This document shows positions 32,836-44,437 of a stretch of DNA of 64,000 nucleotides, piece by piece. The stretch spans positions 52,435,249 through 52,499,248 of the forward strand of contig NC_088295.1 of assembly GCF_032854445.1 (NCBI RefSeq), given 5' to 3'. Under the pieces are notes generated by a model that was not told the origin of the DNA, did no database searches, and saw only the letters and a program-made list of their open reading frames with translations. The stretch is from Liolophura sinensis (Eukaryota; Mollusca; Polyplacophora; Chitonida; Chitonidae). The position numbers and the translations under genes are program-made. The stretch's first letter is position 1. Each line of letters begins with the position of its first letter.

Positions 32836-34989
32836 ATGCCATGCTCTCCAGACGTAAGACCAGCTCTCGAGGAAAATCTAGCTACCCTTACTTTGCGAGG
32901 CCATAGCCTTATTGGTGCAGCAAAAACGGACCCATTTAGAAAACTATCAAACCTGTATGCCAAGCGCATTTACCATGGTGACATCTCTTCACTATGTGTA
33001 GCCAGCTTAGCGGGCGCAATTTGCGAATGCTTTGATTCATCGGGCCACAGAAATGATGAAATCACGTCAAAAACCCAAATAAATTCTATTTCGATAGACA
33101 TAAAAACTGCCCTTGATGGCTTATCGAAGAGATACAAGATAATTCAGACGCAGAAATCCCTGACGAAAGCCCAAAATGCTGAGAGTAAACAGCTAAACGC
33201 CAGTGAGAGAGACAAGGTCAAGGTCAAGCATTACCTCAGGCGTAATTGTATACCTACAACTGCATGGGTTTGAACTGGCCGTGGAGGTTTATGTGATGCC
33301 GGGACAGTGTATGGATTGGCGCCCAAATCATCTGGTGATGTGTGCATATTAGCAGAAACTTAAAATGACAAAGGATGACATTTCTCCTCACTTTTTAGGA
33401 CCGAAGGAACAGCAGGTTATTGAAAGCTTTTTGTCCTATATAGGAAGAGAATAGAAATTATCAGATCTCGACAGACACGGACACACCTGCCTATAATACC
33501 TCCAGTATCTATCTATCATTGAGGATTTGAACAAAATCAGTGGAGAAACCAGTTGTTCAAAAACCTTCTACAAATGAAAAAGTAAGGTAGAATTTATTCC
33601 GTTTGGACTGTCGATGGAGATCTATTTTTTCGCCAAACTGAACATACTGATAAACAGCAAATTCGCCACGAAAGTGTCCTTGATGACCTTCACTCTACGA
33701 GATAGTTCAGGAAATAGGAGGTTCCCCATTGCACTAAATTTTAAGCTGCAGCGAACAGCCTATAATGAACTCCAGATAAGTTAACGATGTAATGGGCTCA
33801 GACGCTGCATATAGTGGCCTACAGTGCCCAGATTAGTGTGCAGTTGTGTAGGCCTACTGTGATTACAGAAAAAAAAATTACTTGCTTTACCACAGCCACA
33901 CGGGAGTGCATGGAATGTTAATTTACAATTCACTCACAAACACCAATAGACCTTCCTTAATGTCAAGCTTCGTTTAAAAGATGTGTTTTGGGAGTAAACT
34001 GTGGTTAGGTGTTACCACAAAATCAAAATGGTTAATGTTTCGGAGTTAAAGCGGCATAAGCTAGTTACAGTCCCAGCTAGCTTTAAGGTAGATTTTAATT
34101 TTGTAAACTTATTTGGAAAGCTGAGGATAAGCGTTATGTATTTTTGGATATACTGGGAGGTATATGTAAAATCCTGGCCGTAATTAAATACAGTACCGGT
34201 GTACATTTTCAGAGAACTCGCTCTTAAGCTGAAAAATATAAACTTCATTTACTGTCCGGTAAGATCTATGGAGTTTTCCCCGACTCTCAAATGCTGATAT
34301 CATACTTTTTTACATTCTTGAAAATACAGCATGCGTTGATAAGCAAGTTACCACTTCTCGTAGTTTCACGCCTCAAAAACTAATCTCGCTTTACGTCACA
34401 GTCGCAGTCGTGTAACATGTGAGACGAGGCTCGGGTTTGTCACATTTAAAGGAAAAGACCAACGGATTTTGACTGGAATTCAGTTGCTTCTAGATCCTTT
34501 TTGCATAAACATAAAAGACCCACACCCACATAAATCAGTTATAATATAATCGATTAATGAACTAATTTCTAAAACGGAAGTGACACGTGTGGTGCGTGAA
34601 GCAGTGCAACAACAACATAATACTAATGTCAGCACACACTATGTGGCAAACGCTTGGCCATATAGGCCTACGCCCCATTTTTATCATAGATGTTTTCTTA
34701 ATGTTGACCATGGGGTATTTACTGCAGCGCACTGGTAGTTGAATAGTAAATATAGCGTATAGGCGTACAGTGTGACGATTTGTACGATGTGTACGATGTA
34801 CAATGTGCTATCTCCACAGATGTTGACACGTAACTTAAGTTTGAATGTAGGCATTCTTTCAACGAAATATGATATGAAGCTCGATCATATTCATGCAAAT
34901 CGTGTGGATAAAAATCGTATGGATGAAAACCTGCCCCGGGTAGTCATACCTGAAATATCGATTAACGCCAGTTTGTACCTTATCTTTAT
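32836..34989. other. Non-coding region with one unexplained ORF
   Basis: A 145-codon frame at 32836-33273 (plus) starts MPCSPDVRPALEENLATL and ends RRNCIPTTAWV. I recognise no domain, splice signals or codon bias in it. In a genome of this base composition one such ORF is expected by chance in a 64-kb window. The rest is featureless. Confidence 0.3.
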
Positions 34990-36525
34990 TATACTATCCA
35001 AAAAAAGAAACGCATAGGTGTTTTGTTTTATTTTAAAATGAAATAAATACATTTTGTCTTCATTTCATGAGCAAAATGTGTTTTAATATTGTTAATAGTC
35101 ACAGTTAGCACACATTTTATTCCTCAAAACATTTCTTGGTTGAAAATGTTGAGTTTGGAGGCCGTTTTTGGAAGAAGTAAAAAATACAGCACCACACTGC
35201 ATCACCTGCAGTCTTACACGCCGAACTTACGCATGGAAAGCATGCAGTGTGTGACTATAAAACTGCAACTTCGGGCCGGAAATCGGCGTCTTTCAAGTGG
35301 TGTTTTCAAGCTGATTCAACATGCCACGTCTTGACACTGTCACAAGAAATATTGCCATTGGAAGACTTCAAGCTGGAGAGTCCCAATCGTCCATTTCTAG
35401 GCGTCTACACGTCAGCCAGAGCACGATTTCACGGCTTGCTGCCCGCTACAACAATACTGGGACAACAAATGACCGTCGGCGTTCAGGTCGACCACGTGTC
35501 ACTACAGCAGCCCAAGATCGCTGCATAAGGGTCCTCCATTTGCGTGACCGTTGTGCTACAGCTGAAAGCACAGCAGCCAGCATACTGGGACTGAGGAGGA
35601 TATCAGGTCAGACAGTGCGGAACAGGCTGAGGGAACATGGACTGAGAGCCAGGAGGCCCTATGTTGGGATCGTGCTGCGTCCTCACCATCGCACCAATCG
35701 CCTCCGATGGTGTAACAACGTGACTGCATGGAATCTACGCAACTGGCGACGCATTTGGTTCAGTGATGAGTCCAGATTCCTATTGCAGAGACGTGATGGT
35801 AGAAACCGGGTTTACAGACGTGCCCACGAACGTTATGCCCCTAACTGCGTACGCCAAGTGGACAGATTTGGTGGAGGGAGTGTGATGATGTGGGCAGCAA
35901 TATCGTATACTGGTCGTACAAATCTTGTCCACGTTCAGGGAAATCTTACGGCCGTACGCTACCGAGACACCATCCTGCAGCCACACCTCTTACCTGTCAT
36001 TGACATTCAGCGGGAGTTGTTCCAGCAGGACAACACCAGACCGCACACGGCACGTGTCACAAGGGACTTCCTCGCCGAAAACAATGTAAATGTGCTACCC
36101 TGGCCGTCCCGTTCCCCGGATCTTAACCCAATTGAGCATCTGTGGGATGAACTTGATCGACGTCTACGCCAACGTCAACCTCAACCCCAAACGCTTCAAG
36201 AGCAAGTTGCATGTTTGCAGGAGGAGTGGCAGAACATTCCCAGGCCTCTATCCAGTGTCTCATCCAGTCCATGACAAGGCGTGTCAGAACTGTTATTCGT
36301 GCCCGTGGTGGTCACAACAGATACTGACATTCCACTCAAGTGGGAGACTCATTGTGAGTGTCTTACCTCAAGTTGATGGCCTTGTTGTCTAGATATGGAC
36401 CCTTCCTTAATCTGTGTAAAAAAATATTTGCAGAATAGCAATTCTTATTTAGTTATGCATAATTGAAAAGACTGCATCACCTCCGCAAAAAACCGGGTTA
36501 TGCGTTTCTTTTTTTGGATAGTATA
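34990..36525 (+). mobile_element. Tc1-type transposon, nearly intact
   Basis: Perfect 25-bp TIRs at 34992-35016 (tactatcc through gaaacgcata) and 36499-36523, flanked by TA at 34990-34991 and 36524-36525. The 1532-bp element has one transposase gene. The identical TIRs and the single visible frame break point to recent activity in this lineage. Confidence 0.95.
35321..36327 (+). pseudogene. Tc1 transposase (DD34E), C-terminal frameshift
   Basis: Cut-and-paste transposase of the Tc1/mariner superfamily. The ATG at 35321 opens 317 codons. There is an N-terminal helix-turn-helix region (about 1-45), an AT-hook-like GRPR (56-59), a second DNA-binding region to about residue 110, then the catalytic triad D149 (WFSDES), D237 (QQDNTRPH) and E272 (NPIEHLWDELD). 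D237 and E272 are separated by 34 residues, the Tc1 spacing. At about 36241 the frame departs from the family pattern, apparently through one missing base in a CCC run, and stops at 36274. The neighbouring frame continues with the usual conserved C-terminus (GGHNRY, stop 36325-36327). The catalytic core is intact, so partial function cannot be excluded. Confidence 0.93.
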
Positions 36526-36747
36526 TTAATCGACGCATTTATACTTTAATCTAGATAACATCTTCCTCAAGAACAAGGAGTGCTGTTTCTGTACGTCTTC
36601 GTCGTTTTATGTGAAGGAAACTCGCATCACACGGCCGAACGTCGGCTTATACATGCTTTCTGTCTCGTGTGCAGCAAACATTTATCAGTAATGGATATGC
36701 CTAAACTTTTTTGTTCTTCTGGTACATGCATGGTGGAACTATATTTA

Positions 36748-36962
36748 TTTATTCCAATAATCCGGACCTAAAAAAATACTTCAACAACTATAGCCCGCAT
36801 TAACGAAGCGACGACTAAATTCAAGAAACACATTAATTTGAATTGAATGGATGGATTATGGCCACAGGTATTTTGCTGAAAGTTACATCAAACGGCTGAC
36901 GAGATCCTAATGAGCGCACTGAACGCCAACCCAACGCCAACGGTCCCATGCATGCGAATCAG
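36748..36962 (+). repeat. Dispersed repeat, copy 1 (~215 bp)
   Basis: Shares ttattccaataatcc, acttcaacaactat, acacattaatttgaatt, attatggccac and cgaatcag, in order, with 39835-40032. Internal indels are present. There is no coding capacity, and no obvious terminal inverted repeats or tail. Confidence 0.8.
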
Positions 36963-39834
36963 CCTCTATTCCATTCAGTTCATTTAGTTAACCCCACGTA
37001 AAGTGGGAATTTCAAATGCTCGCCCATATTTCTAGTGAAATACGTAGATGATACCCCAAATGTTTGTCCCTTGAGAAATGTAAAGGTAGCCCATATCTCT
37101 TGTGAAATACATAAATGATACACAATAAAGTTTCAGTTGCACGTCCACGGCTTTCACAATTAAGGCGATGCAACGTTTTATATGTCAGTTCGCCCGCACG
37201 GATCCACCACCTCACAAGCTGTGACGAGTACCAGGTAAGTGGATATCTGATATCTATATTGCACACAGCAACAATACTTGGCTCAAGAAAGCATTCAAAA
37301 TACAAATCATATGGTCAATCCCATGTAGCTTGTTCACTTATGCTGATTTTCAAACTTGTATCCTGTCATATAAATTGCATACTAAAAGATGAAAGATAAG
37401 TGTTTAAAGTACAAGTGCAAAGATTGTACTGATTTAGGCCTCGATCATGTCATTAAAGGAAACTTTTGCCTATTCCAATAGTGAATTTACCAATGTAAAT
37501 GTACAGATTTTAAAAATCTAAATCCTCGATTTCTGCTTTAACACCTTCAATTATCATCTAATCTGTCACAGAGCACTCATGGCATGAGAAACAAATTAGA
37601 CTTTACTGTAAGTATTAACAGCACCTTAAAGTATTTGTTGTTACAACTGACAATTTAGAATACATGAAGTATGCAATCTGAATGTTTCATGACTAGATCT
37701 TCAGTACAGTATGAATAGTTAATCAGTACCACACCGCAGTGATTGTCCTAGTTCTACATTCAAAAAGACATTAACTATTTGCTTTTCATATGTAGACTTT
37801 ATTAAGTGATCTAGGCCTTGATGGTGTCAACAAAGGGAAACTATCATTCATTAGTCAGAAATTTAAATGTAAACAAGAGAGTAAAGAAAAGAAAACACGT
37901 AGTAATGTGTAATCGATCAGGTTTAAAGATACCGGTCTATGATAAAAACAGACGACTCCATATAATCATAATCTATATGCAACTCCATGATATAACCAAA
38001 TCTGACAGCGACATAGAAGAGTGAAGTAAGGTAACCTATATACAGATTTCTTTGAAATCTGGCGAGAGCCACGGAGTTTTGCAACCAGGGGCACCTGATT
38101 GTGGAAAGGCATGTTGATTTACATGTACACTGAATTTCTCGGTTTGACCCAGTTTAAGTGTACTGAATAGTTAGTTATGAAGTGATATTGAAATATTGAC
38201 TAGCCGCCTTCACGTTTCTTTAAAGTAAAGAAAGTTTAAATATGGAGTAAGGTTCGTCATACAGACAAATGAAAACTATGCCTAAAAATACTTTCATTTC
38301 TTTTTTCAAATTTTTTTTAAGAGTGTCGAAAGGCATTCAAATATTTGAATACTACGGTGGCCTTTATGAGCCAAACTGACAGTATCTAGGAATTCGGATG
38401 TCACATCCTCAGTTTTTCCTGCTATTCACCAGAAGAAAGGAATTTTTGGGACATTATTTCAGTAATCTTCAGTAATCATAGGTAAAAAGAGTTATTCCAA
38501 CATTCAGTGTCGTGATTAGTGTAGGCCTAGGATAAACTTCCTGTGACGTCAGAGTTTCTAACCTCAAATAGTATGGTCCCTAAAGCCAACCTTAGAATTC
38601 AAATGTTTGAGCGCCTTTAACTCTTTTCATAAAAATTTAAAAATAAAAATAAAAAATAAAAAAATGAAAGTATATTTATGCCTAGAGATCTTTTCGAGGT
38701 CTTTTCTGTTAAAGTACCTGATGAATTTTGAAACACAAATGCAAATGGACTTTCTTTAAATGTTAATTACTTTTAGATGCCGTTCATTAGCCAGTAATAA
38801 AAAAATTTGCCTCCAGCTGACCCCATTTTTTCTTGACATGGTTGTGTTAAGACCAAGAAAGGAATGGCTGTATGGGAACACTGTAATTGTGAGAAAACAC
38901 TCAGGTGCAAATTTTATGGTACAGCATACATTCACTCCCGACTTGTACAGACACTTTCAAGTGCTGTCTAGTTGTTGTCTTTTGCTTTTAATATAAATTT
39001 AGATGGCACAGTTTCAAACATGTAGCCCCCCTCCCAAGACCTGTACAGCACTCTCGCACCGATGATTTTGATTCCACAGGGGTAATACTATATCTATATC
39101 TCAAGGACTGTGTTGATGCATAAACAATATTCACTCAACAAATATTCAACTCCAAAACTTAAGCTTCAGGCTTACAACAAATCACACGGATCAGTGAAGA
39201 CGTCAATGTCATCGTCATTTGTGATTTTTGTCTGTACAGCAACCGTCACACTATGCAAATGAGCCTCTATAATGACTGGTTTATGTCTCGTAATAACTTT
39301 GGCTGTCTTGATATATTCTTTAGGATGGACATTTCTTACTGAGAATGGCATTGTCCTTAAAGTTTTTAACTGTTTATTTGATAACTGAATGAATAAAAAA
39401 AAAACAGTCTGAGTGCAGAACCGTCCGTCACGTGGAATTGACCCTATGCAACAGTTTACTTCCCAATGTCACCAACATTATCAAAGTGCCAATAAAACGG
39501 TGGCAAATTTGTGCCCGCGAAGAAGTGCAGATAATCGGAAATCTGCATAAGGCTAGTAAGTAGACCTATGTGGCACAGTAAGACTGAATGGAAGCTATTT
39601 AGAATAATAATAACCTTAGGATCTGCTTTGTCAGTGGGTGGCATGGGAGGGAATTAAAATCATAACCTGTACGACACCGCACTGCACAATGAGTTCTCTA
39701 GAACAAGGGGGGTAACTCTAACATCCCCAGTTACACAATCACCACAGAGCTCGATACATCACCTAAGCCCCATACACCTCCAAAAATTCCTCCTATGTGA
39801 TAATACTGTTTATCCTGTATTAATGATAAACAAG
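36963..39834. other. Non-coding region
   Basis: No gene was recognised. A 67-68-bp block (gcccatat, then tgtgaaata) is tandemly duplicated at 37022 and 37090. A weaker pair of similar 40-bp segments occurs near 37430 and 37808. Confidence 0.4.
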
Positions 39835-40032
39835 TTTATTCCAATAATCCAGACATAAAGATACTACTTCAACAACTATTAGCCAGCACTAACAAAGAGG
39901 GGAATAAATTCAGGAAACACATTAATTTGAATTAAATCGATGAATTATGGCCACGGTTTTATTACATCACACAAGTGACCAAATCCTCACGAGCGCGCTA
40001 AAGGTCAAACTTGCGGCTCCAGGACGAATCAG
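39835..40032 (+). repeat. Dispersed repeat, copy 2 (~200 bp)
   Basis: Same-strand counterpart of 36748-36962, about 80% similar by eye, 3.1 kb apart. Confidence 0.8.
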
Positions 40033-40330
40033 ACTAAGGCGCGGTGAAGGCGGCATTTTCAAAATATGGTAGGTATTCTATGAAAACCTTTATATTTTAT
40101 ATCTTTTACAACTCAGGTCTCCAAAAAAAAAAAAAATAAGGCCTGGAGCTGTCTAATATATGCTGTGCCATACAACAAATATCATAGTATAAAAGTAAAC
40201 AAAAAGTAGAATGCTGCCTGGCCCAGCCGGGTGTTTTGAATGCATGTCTAATAAAACTCAGATTTAACGAGTTGCGATATATCCTATTGTTCGTAAATAT
40301 AGTCCCACAGTAGAAACACGATATATTACT

Positions 40331-40567
40331 GGGGGGGGGGGGGGGGGGGGCTCCGTGGCTCAGTTGGTTAGCGCAGCGTATTGACCCAGGAGCGGCCGCT
40401 GTGAGTTCAAGTCCAGCTCATGCTGGCTTCCTCTCCGGAAGGTCTTCCAGCAACCTGCAAATGGTCGTGGGTTTTTCCCGGGCTCTGCCCGGTTTCGTCC
40501 CGCGATAATGCTGATCGCCGTCGTATAAGTGAAATATTCTTGAGTACGGCGTAAAACACCAATCAAA
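40331..40567 (+). mobile_element. SINE copy preceded by a poly-G run
   Basis: About 20 G residues (40331-40350) run straight into ctccgtggctcagttgg. The copy lacks the segment between the A box and gacccaggag seen in the 23.9-kb copy and has further internal deletions. It ends in caccaatcaaataaatt with almost no tail repeat. No clear target duplication was found. Confidence 0.85.
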
Positions 40568-40876
40568 TAAATTATATATTTCCCACCAGGTTAATAGGTC
40601 TAAATGCCGGATCGTGGGCAGGATGTGGATTTGTGAAGATTTATATGTAGACAAAACTACATGTACATAGTATACACCCAACGATCGAAGGACATAGGCT
40701 AACTGTTGAGCACAAGCCTTGGATATGAGCCATATGTATATGTGATGGATAATTTGGCAGCAACAACGGAATTAAATGCGCTGTGAGGCCCCTGATATGT
40801 CCCATTACGAAACTGCAGAGAGACCCTGTTGGGAGCTGTCCTACGTTTGGTTAACCTTTTTGTTGTTTGAAAGGAT

Positions 40877-41245
40877 TTGCGGAATGTAGTTCTCTGTATC
40901 GACCAACACGAAGTTTTGGGAGAGTTACGGGGATCGAACTTCTTCTGATGTGTCAGATCGACGGTAAGCCACATTTACCGCATCTTCACGCGCGCATTAA
41001 ATGGGTGTAGCGTCTGAAAATGTATTTATTTTGTGAATTTGTGCGGTTGTCATGGATCGTTTGTTCCGCGAGACTCAGTTGGGGGGCCACTCGGTTGACG
41101 CCGATTTACACATGGGAAGATTTAATGCGCGTGTGAAGATGCGGTAAATGGAGCTTACCGTCGATCCGACACATTAGAATAAGTTATTCTCCGCAGCTCT
41201 ACCAACTCTTCCTGTTGGTCGATACAGAGAATTTACATTCCGCAA
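40877..41245. mobile_element. Foldback element with 125-bp inverted arms
   Basis: The left arm 40877-41001 (tctctgtatcgaccaaca, gatcgacggtaagc, tttaccgcatcttcac) is repeated inverted at 41121-41245 at about 80% similarity, with a 119-bp spacer. The arms have equal length and no coding potential. It may be a MITE or the remains of two head-to-head copies of a repeat. Confidence 0.75.
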
Positions 41246-42700
41246 CTAGTTTGGAAGTGGATGTGGTTTTTGTCGATGCAGTTGTGGGAGATCCAGCGAA
41301 ATAAGTTCGGTGGACATAATTTAGCTTGTCCCTGCCACTAGCTGGTAGGTCACTATTCTATATTTTTTATCACAATAAATAGTTGGTACTATTGAGATGT
41401 ACGTGTAATGCTTATGGGTCAAATTTGTTTGTAAATTTCTGTGGAGGACCAGTCGAAGTAGTTCAACAAGTCAAACGATACTCTGCAGCTATTTGTTGGC
41501 CATCGGCATTGTACGTCCGAAGATGATAGTATTAACCACTTTGGTCAATTGAGAAGTGTCTATTAATGCTCATTTAGTTGATTGTATGCCTACGACGTAG
41601 GGAAAACAAAATGAACGTAACATATTACAGGACTGGAAGAAGCTAAGCTCGACGTTCGTACTGTAACGCCCTGCTTCCGCCAGATAAATTTCCACGCGGA
41701 CAATTTCCCCCAAAAAAAAAACGACTCGAACCTTACCTTATTTTTGCTATCCACCGATTCCCCAAAACGCCAAAGTCAAAGCCAGCATTGGTAAACCATC
41801 TTTCAACGGTAATCCATTCGTTTAAACTTTCGAATCGGATAACTCAAATCAACGTCTGATCAAATTTTATCCCACCCAACATTCTCTTTACATACAGGGC
41901 ATGCAATTCTGAAAGAGAATGGTGGGTAGAATAAAATTTTCGAGGCCCATCGCCTTGCCCGAAGTTGAAAAAATATTTCCAAGCATGGCAGATGTTTCAT
42001 TTCTTTTGTTTTCTACATTTCTCCATTCAAACTCGATGTACTTGCTCACTCCTTTTGTAGACCACAAAGCAATGAAAAGGTGCAAACTGTATGTGAATCG
42101 TTCTCATTTTCGGATAAGTAGATGGTGGTCATGGTGGTGACGCTGGTGATGTTGATAATGTATAGTAGAACCAGATGTACATCATCCTGTGGATTGCACA
42201 GTTGTTGAAAGCTATTTATCTTCCACTAATACTGGTGTGCATATCTGTATGTCAAATAATGCACAAACTTGTCAAAGCTCTGTTGTTTACCAGATTTATT
42301 CGCCTATAAACTGGCCAGTCTACCATTGTGTAATTGAAAAATTTTCGAGTTTTTTTTACTTTAACAACAAACGTAAACATAAATAAATATATCATCCATA
42401 GGTCACAGAATTAGGTCCAGAGGTTTTCTATATGTACCTATATTTTCAGGGGAAAGTTTCTATATTTCTCCTATATTTTTCTGAAAAACCTCCTATATTT
42501 TCTTCTATATATTTGCTGAGAGGCACTGTGAGAGTTGTCGGGCGGGGGGCGGGGGGTGGTGGGGGCAACTGTTTACCGCCGTCAATTTTCACACTTCGTA
42601 TCGCCCCTACATCAGCCATGATGACGAATTTATTATCGCTTTAAAGTTAAACGAAGTTTATGAAGAGACAAATGGTTGTTAGTGTTTTCCTATATCTCTC
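41246..42700. other. Non-coding region
   Basis: No gene was recognised. A G-rich tract at 42539-42566 has multiple runs of at least four G and could form a quadruplex. Confidence 0.4.
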
Positions 42701-42729
42701 CGATATCGCACACAAACCCGATACGAATC

Positions 42730-42815
42730 ACGTCTATTTATAGCTCACGGGAGCTGCGACGTCACAATATGACACGCATCCTCATTTGCATAAAGACCGC
42801 TCACTTTATAAGCCG
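42730..42815 (+). promoter_or_regulatory. Candidate promoter: CRE-like, octamer and TATA motifs
   Basis: Within 90 bp lie gacgtcac (near 42759), the octamer-type atttgcat (42784-42791) and ctttataag (42804-42812). The order and spacing resemble promoters of small nuclear RNA, histone or immediate-early genes. No ORF or RNA that I recognise follows within 300 bp, so the assignment is tentative. Confidence 0.35.
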
Positions 42816-43655
42816 GCAGACACGTGAAGGAATGTAGAGCAGACAATTTGTGGTGAAAGTTGAATGGTAGCTACTGTTGCGAAAGAGGAAATATTTAAAA
42901 CGAAAATGCTCAGAGTTTAGTGGTAGGCCCTATGATTATTTCATCGACAGAGATTGAGTCCGAGAGACGCCTGTTGTCGACGATTTCATCGGAGTCTAAC
43001 AATTATTTTTTGCCTTTTATTGTTGGGTTATGTTTAGTGTAAACCAAAGTATGGCACAAAACAAATTTTTAGATATCTATCAGGAGACCTATTTTTTTTT
43101 ACAGTTTGTATGCATAGATAAACGCGTGTATTGGCCTACCTTTTTTAGTTTCTTCTAACCAGACTTTTCCTTGGTGATTTATTTGTATTTTTGAATTTCT
43201 TGTTAACTTTAACTATAAAGGTACTATAGATATTGAATTTTGTTGTCAACATTTATCATTCGAACAACTAACACGTACTTTGCGGGGTTAGTTCGAATTC
43301 AAAATATGGCGTACGTTGGTTATTTGTTCGATGCAAAATTTAAACGGCCGGATTACTGTTAAGTGACGGTTTTTGATGACAGGTCTTGTTCTTGAACAGT
43401 GCCAAAGGACAATATAAAGGGAAACAGTCCTTCTACAGGGATAAATGATTAATAAAGTTACAAAGTCGAAAATGGAACAGCCGGTGTCAAAAATCGAAAT
43501 GTCAGAAAACGAATCACCATGCACACAAATTCGGGAATCAAATATTTAAGGCACAAATTGGGGAATCGTTGCTGAACACAACTATATATAGCACACGGTA
43601 TTAATCGCTGAAAAACGGTATCAATCAGGGAAAAGGAAAGAAATCCAACAAACAT
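42816..43655. other. Non-coding region
   Basis: Downstream of the candidate promoter I see no ORF of note, splice-site-bounded exon or RNA fold that I can support. Confidence 0.35.
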
Positions 43656-43724
43656 GACTCAAATCCAAGAAACACGACACAAATCCAAGAAACACGGTTC
43701 AAATCCAAGAAACGGCACAAATCC
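43656..43724. repeat. Short tandem repeat, ~21-bp unit
   Basis: Three to four copies of aaatccaagaaac separated by acacg/acggt variants. Confidence 0.75.
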
Positions 43725-44437
43725 AGTATAGACAGGATATACACAACGACGAGAATCCAAACAATAGCCTAATAAATTTGACGTTGTATGCTGACGTTGT
43801 ATCGTTTAATTGTGTTACTACTTACCAAGCGAATAAACCAAAATCAAACATCTCAAACGCATGGCCTAAACATACTTAAATAATGACGCTATTGTTCGAC
43901 CGCGAGTGCTTTATTTTGTGTATTGCCCAGTTGTGAGGGAAATCATGTCATCTTGTATTATCCTTTGTGGCAAACTGCCTGATCCTTTCATCTATTATTC
44001 TTTGTACTTTGTGGAGAAATGCATTCGGCGTTGTATTATCTGTACTGTCTATTATAGCCTGTGGTACATTCTAATCGGTAAATTGTGAAAAGCTTCTTCG
44101 TGCTCTGACAATACGGGGCAGAAAATGATGAGACCAGTAGAGGGCGCTGTCAAAACACCAACTTGTCCCTGCTAGATGTGAAATCTCGTCTGCAGTCTGC
44201 TATATCACATAACATCACGCTGTAAACAAATCGATATGAGACTGACAAATGTCGACGACTGTACCTTTACCAATTTCTCAATAACCAGCGAGTGTCATTT
44301 GTCGTGTCTGCTACAATTAAAAAGTTTAGAATGTATGCAATTTGGAATATTTCAGTTAGCGTAGGTACACATGTATTGTGCGTTTTGCCTCTAGACACAA
44401 GTTTTTTTTTACATACTAAAAATATGTAACGGTAGCT
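43725..44437. other. Left flank of the satellite array
   Basis: No gene or repeat was recognised. Array sequence begins at about 44438 (ttaccttgtg). Confidence 0.4.

Noticed and set aside
32836-33273. 145-codon ORF, plus strand
   Set aside because: No recognised domain, signal or splice context. My rough estimate is that about one such ORF is expected by chance in a 64-kb window of this composition.
41888-42140. Overlapping 65- and 73-codon ORFs on opposite strands
   Set aside because: Short, mutually antisense, without recognisable motifs or splice signals.
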